Notes under the pieces: generated by a model
Seen by the model: the letters and a program-made list of their open reading frames with translations, nothing else
What the model was told of the DNA's origin: nothing
The model's database searches: none
Translations under genes and position numbers: made by a program
Source: Nitrospirota bacterium
GTDB taxonomy: Bacteria > Nitrospirota > UBA9217
DNA: 9,709 nt
Reading direction: 5' to 3'
Assembly: GCA_027456925.1 (NCBI GenBank)
Contig: DAIDTZ010000105.1
Span: 1 to 9,709 of the forward strand
In this document: piece by piece, positions 5,644 to 9,709 of the stretch
Layout: every line of letters starts with the position of its first letter
Position numbering within the stretch: the stretch's first letter is position 1

Positions 5644-8307
5644 GTGAACCTGCTGAGCTCCTTGATGGGAAAACGCACTTTTTTCCGCGGCAAAGTCGCG
5701 CGGCGCATCTTTGTGCTGTTCATCCTCTGCGCACTTATCCCCTTAAGCGCGCTTGCTTATTTTGCCTTTAGCCAGGTAACGAAAAACCTTTACTCGCAGG
5801 CCAATGAAGACCTTCACGTTGCAAGCAAGGCCGCCGGCATGCTGACCTTCCAGCACCTGCAATTTCTGGAAACCGATCTCGGCATGGTAGGCGCAATTCT
5901 CGGACAGGGGGAGAGCGAGCGGACGGCCCTCTCGGTTCCCGGGCTCCGGGAAAGACTCCGCGTCGAATTCAAAAGCATCGTTTTGACGACCGGCACCGGC
6001 CGCATGAAAATTCTTTTGGGGAAGAGGCCGGTAATCCCGCAACTGACAAAGGATGAGCAGGACCATGTTCATACAGGCAAGACACTTGTCCTCACCCGTC
6101 TTGCCGCTGAAAAGCATGTCCGTATCTATATGGTGAAAGCCGTCTCCCCGCCGGACGCGTCCCGGGATGTTATTTTCGGCGAAATTGATCCCGAGTATTT
6201 GTGGGGAAGCGAAGGTTTTCTGTCTCCGCAGACGGAACTCTTCGTGCTCGATCAATCCCATAACGTGCTGTTTTCCTCGTTTCCCGAATACACCCCCTTG
6301 CAGGAAATAAAGAACGCGATGCAGAATGACCCTTCCATAGGGAGATTTACCTGGGCCTACGGGAACAAGTCCTTTCTCGCAAGTTATTGGGACTTGTTCA
6401 TGGTCCCCCGGTTCCATGCGAACTGGATCGTGGCGCAAAGCCAGGCAAAAACCGATATTCTTGCCCCTATCGGCAATTTCAGGGATATCTTCCTGTTCTT
6501 GGTTCTTCTGACGTTCCTGACCGCGGTGTTCCTCAGTCTTATCCAGATCAGGAGGAGCCTGGTCCCCATCGAACTGCTCCGTGAGGCAACCCGGAAGTTT
6601 GGGGAGAAGAAGTTTGAAAGCCGGGTAACGATAAGGACCAACGACGAATTTGAAGAATTGGGCGGGTCCTTCAATGAAATGGCCGCGAGTCTTGAAAACT
6701 ATCTTCAGATCATGACGACATTGAACCGCATCGGGTTGGCCCTGTCCGCAGAAAAGAGCAATAATCGCCTGCTGGAACTCATTTTGCTCGGGGCGAAAAC
6801 TATTACCCATGCCGACGGATGCGCCTTCTACGCCGTGACGGAGGAGAAACAATTAAAACTTTCGGCCATGCATGTTGATTCCATCAACCTGGTGATCGAC
6901 CATGCCGGGGACGTGGTGATCCCTCTGTATGATGCGGAAGGAAAACCGGATACGCGGACGGCGCTGGCATTTTCAAAACTCAAAGATGTCACCGTCAATA
7001 TCCCCGATATTGAGCTTTCGCAAGACTTTGACTTTTCCCGCACCCGGGATTTCGACAAAAGAATCGGCTACCGGTCCCGTTCGCTTCTCTGCGTTCCCGT
7101 GAAGAACCACGAAAACGAGACCGTGGGCGTTCTCCTTCTTATCAACGCACAGGACAGGCTTTCCCGGGCGTTCGTGCCGTTCTCGGAGGAGGACCAGCGT
7201 CTGCTGGAGACCCTTGCTTCCCAGGCCGCCGTGGCCTTGTCAAAGAATAAATTGATCGAAGACTTTTCTGCCCTCTTCGACTCGCTGGTCGAGCTCCTCG
7301 CCACGGTGATTGATAAAAAATCACCGTACACCGGCAGTCACTGCAGACGTGTTCCCGAGTTGACCATGATGCTCGCAGAAGCCGTTTCCGGCAAAAAAGA
7401 AGGCGTCTTCGGCGACTTTACGCTGTCCGAGGAAGAGCTCCATGAATTGAAAATCGCCGCGCTCTTGCACGACTGCGGCAAGGTGAGCACCCCTGTGCAC
7501 ATATCGGACAAGGCGACGAGGCTGGAGACCATTTTTGACCGGATACACTTGATCAATGCGCGCTTCGAGGTGGTCAAGCGCGACGCGCAAATTGCTTTTT
7601 TACAAAATCGTTGCGACGCATCCTCGCCGGGAAGCGCAAAAGATCTTGTGGCTGAACAGGAGGCGTTTGAAAAGACCCTGGAGCAAATTGAGCGGGACAA
7701 GGATTTCGTGCGAACCTGCAACAGCGGTGGAACCGTTATGGATGAAAACCGGAAAGCGGAGATGGAGCGTATTGCCCGCAACTATCGTTGGATCAATGCT
7801 GACGGCAAGGAAGAATCCGTTCTGTCTGAAGCAGATAAATATATGCTTACCTCCAGCGCCCGGGGCACCCTTACCCCGGCTGAGCGGGCGGTAATTAACC
7901 AGCATGTGGAGACCACGATTAAAATGCTTGAATCCTTGCCCTATCCAAAATCGCTTCGCAACGTGCCGGCCTACGCGCAGGCGCATCACGAACGGATGGA
8001 CGGGAAAGGCTATCCAAAGGGGCTCACGAAAAAGGAGATCCCCCTGCAAGGGAGAATCATCGCCATTGCGGACATCTTTGAGGCAATGACCGCGCGAGAC
8101 CGCCCCTATAAAAAAGGAAAGACCCTCATGGAAGCCCTGAGCGATCTGGGGTCCATGAAGCAGGAAGGACATATCGACCCGGATCTTTTTAACGTATTCA
8201 TCAATGAAAAAGTATACCTGCGCTATGCCGAGAAATATCTCTCTCCGGCGCAAATCGATGAGATTGTGCTCTCCCGGATACCGGGATACGAGCCGCCTTC
8301 GAAGTAA
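5644..8307 (+). CDS. Membrane-bound sensor HD-GYP cyclic dinucleotide phosphodiesterase (dCache-like, HAMP, GAF, HD-GYP)
   Basis: The 887-residue protein probably hydrolyses c-di-GMP (or cGAMP) in response to an extracytoplasmic signal. TM1 lies at about 21-43, a periplasmic dCache-like domain at about 46-280, TM2 at about 281-301, HAMP at about 302-355, GAF at about 370-535 and HD-GYP at about 540-880. The HD-GYP motifs are complete: SPYTGSHCRRV (560-570), LLHDCGK with H609/D610, H754 (NQH), HHERMDGKGYPKGL (781-794) and IADIFEAMTARDRPYK (808-823). The spacing from H609/D610 to H754 is about 144 residues, where ordinary members have about 30. The insertion (about 625-742) is helical and charged, with the segment FDRIHLINARFEVVKRDAQI. 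Initiation is at GTG 5644 behind GAGGAAAGAG (5631-5640). It begins 26 bp after the pseudopilin stop, so it is probably the last gene of that unit. No GGDEF domain is present. Confidence 0.92.
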   Translation: MNLLSSLMGKRTFFRGKVARRIFVLFILCALIPLSALAYFAFSQVTKNLYSQANEDLHVASKAAGMLTFQHLQFLETDLGMVGAILGQGESERTALSVPGLRERLRVEFKSIVLTTGTGRMKILLGKRPVIPQLTKDEQDHVHTGKTLVLTRLAAEKHVRIYMVKAVSPPDASRDVIFGEIDPEYLWGSEGFLSPQTELFVLDQSHNVLFSSFPEYTPLQEIKNAMQNDPSIGRFTWAYGNKSFLASYWDLFMVPRFHANWIVAQSQAKTDILAPIGNFRDIFLFLVLLTFLTAVFLSLIQIRRSLVPIELLREATRKFGEKKFESRVTIRTNDEFEELGGSFNEMAASLENYLQIMTTLNRIGLALSAEKSNNRLLELILLGAKTITHADGCAFYAVTEEKQLKLSAMHVDSINLVIDHAGDVVIPLYDAEGKPDTRTALAFSKLKDVTVNIPDIELSQDFDFSRTRDFDKRIGYRSRSLLCVPVKNHENETVGVLLLINAQDRLSRAFVPFSEEDQRLLETLASQAAVALSKNKLIEDFSALFDSLVELLATVIDKKSPYTGSHCRRVPELTMMLAEAVSGKKEGVFGDFTLSEEELHELKIAALLHDCGKVSTPVHISDKATRLETIFDRIHLINARFEVVKRDAQIAFLQNRCDASSPGSAKDLVAEQEAFEKTLEQIERDKDFVRTCNSGGTVMDENRKAEMERIARNYRWINADGKEESVLSEADKYMLTSSARGTLTPAERAVINQHVETTIKMLESLPYPKSLRNVPAYAQAHHERMDGKGYPKGLTKKEIPLQGRIIAIADIFEAMTARDRPYKKGKTLMEALSDLGSMKQEGHIDPDLFNVFINEKVYLRYAEKYLSPAQIDEIVLSRIPGYEPPSK

Positions 8308-8323
8308 CTCGTCCGCGATGCGT

Positions 8324-8391
8324 CAGCGTTCCAGAGGGCGAGACGCTGCAAATAAACCGTTTGTTCGTGGTGGTCCGTGCTTGCCGAACAA
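8324..8391. terminator. Two hairpins in the convergent intergenic gap, possible terminators
   Basis: The 111-bp gap between the HD-GYP gene (+) and the oxidoreductase gene (-) has two stem-loops. CAGCGT (8324-8329) pairs with ACGCTG (8343-8348). TTGTTCG (8361-8367) pairs perfectly with CGAACAA (8385-8391). Neither is followed by a clean T-run on the + strand. Read on the - strand, the second is followed by the U-rich CGGTTTATTTGC. The position suits bidirectional transcript ends, but the call rests on structure and place only. Confidence 0.35.
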
Positions 8392-8418
8392 TCGAACCCT
8401 TCCGAACTCTTTTTCAAC

Positions 8419-9495
8419 TTACCCCCGGACCCGGGCCCGTTCGTACTGGGCAGGCCAGGGCACATCGGCCTTCAAAACGCGCGCAGCCATCAGGGGCCAA
8501 TAAGGATTTCGCAGCATTTCGCGCGCCAGGATGACCGCATCGGCGAGGCCCGTGGCAACGATCTGCTCGGCCTGTGCGGGCTCGGTGATCAGTCCGACCG
8601 TTGCCGTGGCCATGCCCGCTTGCTGGCGGATAGCCGTGGCAAAAGGCGTCTGGTATCCCGGTCCCGCAGGGATGGCGGTCTCGGGCAGCAGCGCCATGCC
8701 TCCGCTCGAACAGTCAATAAGGTCAATGCCGGTGTCTTTGAGACGCCGGCTCAGTTCCACGGTCTGTCCCAGGTCCCAGCCTCCCTCCACCCAGTCAGTC
8801 GCGGAGACGCGAACGAAGACCGGCCATTTCGCGGGCCAGATGTCTCGGACCGCGCGTGCCACGGCAAGGGGAAAGCGCATGCGATTTTCCAGACTGCCGC
8901 CGAATTCATCGGTTCTGCGATTCGAGATCGGGCTCAGGAACTGATGGAGGAGATACCCGTGGGCCATGTGGATCTCCACGACCTCGAAGCCGGCCCGGAG
9001 GGCCCGCGCTGCCCCGTCGCTGAACTGCCTGAGAATAACTTCCCTGTCTTCGGCGGTGACTTCGCGCGGCACGGGATGGGTTGGAGAGAACGGGATCGGG
9101 CTCGGCGCTATTGGCGTCCATCCGCGCTTGTCCGGCCCCAAGGGTCCTCCCCCGCGCCAGGGGGCGTCTGTTGAGGCTTTGCGTCCTGCATGGGCAAGTT
9201 GTATGCCGGCAGCAGCGCCTTGTGCGCGGATGAACTCTGTGATCCGTGCAAAGGCCTCTGCATGGCTGTCGCTCCAGATGCCGCTGTCGTCAGGGCTGAT
9301 CCTGCCCTCGGGGCTCACCGCAGTCGCCTCGACCATGACCAGGCCCGCGCCGCCAACAGCCCGGCTCCCCAGGTGCACAAGGTGCCAGTCCGTAGGTATG
9401 CCGTCATGGCTCGAATACTGGCACATGGGAGAAACGAAGATGCGGTTCCTTATTCTCATGTCCCGCAATTTCAAAGGAGAAAATAATCGGCTCAT
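8419..9495 (-). CDS. Old yellow enzyme family ene-reductase (YqjM/XenA type, NADPH:flavin oxidoreductase)
   Basis: This 358-residue FMN enzyme reduces activated C=C bonds of enones, and often nitro compounds, with NAD(P)H in the cytoplasm. The ATG at 9495 is chosen because AGGAGG (complement of 9503-9508) lies 7 nt before it; the longer frame from 9513 would translate the ribosome binding site itself. Visible landmarks are SPMCQYSS (C25, Y27, the class III redox-tuning Cys), QLAHAGRK (Q99), the substrate-binding pair H176/H179 in HMAHGYLLHQ with Y181, and SPISNRRTDEFGGSLENRMRF from 188, of which RTDEFGG is a family hallmark. R229 lies in VRVSATD. The C-terminal QYER (350-353) matches the arginine finger that class III enzymes share across subunits. 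The end continues ARVRG instead of the short YqjM ending. It is transcribed toward the HD-GYP gene and has no obvious link to it. The physiological substrate is unknown. Confidence 0.94.
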   Translation of the reverse strand: MSRLFSPLKLRDMRIRNRIFVSPMCQYSSHDGIPTDWHLVHLGSRAVGGAGLVMVEATAVSPEGRISPDDSGIWSDSHAEAFARITEFIRAQGAAAGIQLAHAGRKASTDAPWRGGGPLGPDKRGWTPIAPSPIPFSPTHPVPREVTAEDREVILRQFSDGAARALRAGFEVVEIHMAHGYLLHQFLSPISNRRTDEFGGSLENRMRFPLAVARAVRDIWPAKWPVFVRVSATDWVEGGWDLGQTVELSRRLKDTGIDLIDCSSGGMALLPETAIPAGPGYQTPFATAIRQQAGMATATVGLITEPAQAEQIVATGLADAVILAREMLRNPYWPLMAARVLKADVPWPAQYERARVRG

Positions 9496-9563
9496 AAAAA
9501 ATCCTCCTGACAATAAAGTACAACCTTTTGCCTCTTGCTGGAAAGACTAAAATGAATAGAAGA

Positions 9564-9572
9564 ATTATAGCA
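9564..9572 (-). promoter_or_regulatory. Extended -10 promoter of the oxidoreductase gene
   Basis: Read on the - strand the sequence is TGCTATAAT, an exact TGN-TATAAT extended -10 element. A recognisable -35 is not evident at the expected distance, which extended -10 promoters can tolerate. Transcription would begin near 9557, giving an untranslated leader of about 60 nt before the AGGAGG site. A small hairpin (CGGG/CCCG) sits immediately upstream. Confidence 0.5.
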
Positions 9573-9593
9573 CGGGCTTCACCCGGAAGCGGA

Positions 9594-9709
9594 TCAGCGG
9601 CCTGAAACGAGAATGGACTCCAAAGGCGCCCAGGGACCCTCTTCCCGGCGCCGATACTCCTCGCGATTTTCGATTTCTTTGTTCCTCCTCATTGACAGTC
9701 CCGGTGTAT
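9594..9709 (-). CDS. Possible C-terminal end of an unidentified gene, truncated by the window edge
   Basis: A - strand frame is open from the window edge to a TGA at 9594-9596. It reads TPGLS and then MRRNKEIENREEYRRREEG, ending WAPLESILVSGR. Either the last 38 codons of a longer gene are seen or, from an internal ATG, a 32-residue peptide with no ribosome binding site. It is rich in Arg and Glu and matches no family recognised here. A + strand frame from 9613 (MDSKGAQGPSS...) is also open to the edge, and its lack of a ribosome binding site makes it no better supported. Confidence 0.28.
   Translation of the reverse strand, partial: TPGLSMRRNKEIENREEYRRREEGPWAPLESILVSGR

Noticed and set aside
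5743..6852. 369-codon - strand frame opposite the HD-GYP gene
   Set aside because: The + strand frame encodes continuous TM, sensor, HAMP and GAF regions; the antisense product has no coherent domain.
8377..9174. 265-codon + strand frame opposite the oxidoreductase
   Set aside because: The - strand gene has every old yellow enzyme motif and a perfect AGGAGG site, so the + strand frame is a by-product of high G+C codon bias.
1..9709. CRISPR arrays, tRNA or rRNA genes, transposase genes, integration sites
   Set aside because: No regularly spaced repeats, tRNA-like cloverleaf with T-arm consensus, rRNA-like stretch or transposase motif was seen on either strand.

Overview
The window (about 9.7 kb, roughly 55-60% G+C apart from an AT-richer island near 4.0-4.5 kb) looks like the chromosome of a Gram-negative, probably anaerobic environmental bacterium. 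Features pointing this way are strong GGAGG-type ribosome binding sites, a lipoprotein signal, a type IV pilin-like gene and a two-transmembrane HAMP/HD-GYP sensor. The livG-livF-paaK order and the pilin/HAMP/HD-GYP cluster recall Desulfobacterota (Geobacter-like) or Nitrospirota genomes. That placement is an impression from gene content, not a demonstrated assignment.

Region 1 (1-3760, + strand) is a catabolic block. It holds the end of livG, all of livF (8-bp overlap), a phenylacetate-CoA ligase (paaK) and an amidohydrolase-2-family metal hydrolase or decarboxylase. Together these suggest uptake of a branched-chain amino acid or organic acid, followed by CoA activation of an arylacetate. 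The gap between paaK and the amidohydrolase carries a long imperfect inverted repeat that resembles a dispersed intergenic element.

Region 2 (3761-8307, + strand) looks like one transcription unit. A good sigma70-like promoter is followed by a leader of about 220 nt with strong, mutually exclusive stem-loops. Four closely packed genes come next: a small lipoprotein, a two-TM HAMP protein with no output domain, a GspG-like pseudopilin and an 887-residue HD-GYP phosphodiesterase with a dCache-like sensor, HAMP and GAF. The HD-GYP domain is split by an insertion of about 110 residues. A surface or pilus-linked cyclic dinucleotide signalling module is a reasonable reading, and the unidentified leader is the most interesting unexplained element.

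Region 3 (8308-9709) carries, on the - strand, a class III old yellow enzyme (YqjM/XenA type) with its own extended -10 promoter. It converges on the HD-GYP gene across a gap with two hairpins. A short - strand reading frame running off the right edge may be the end of another gene.
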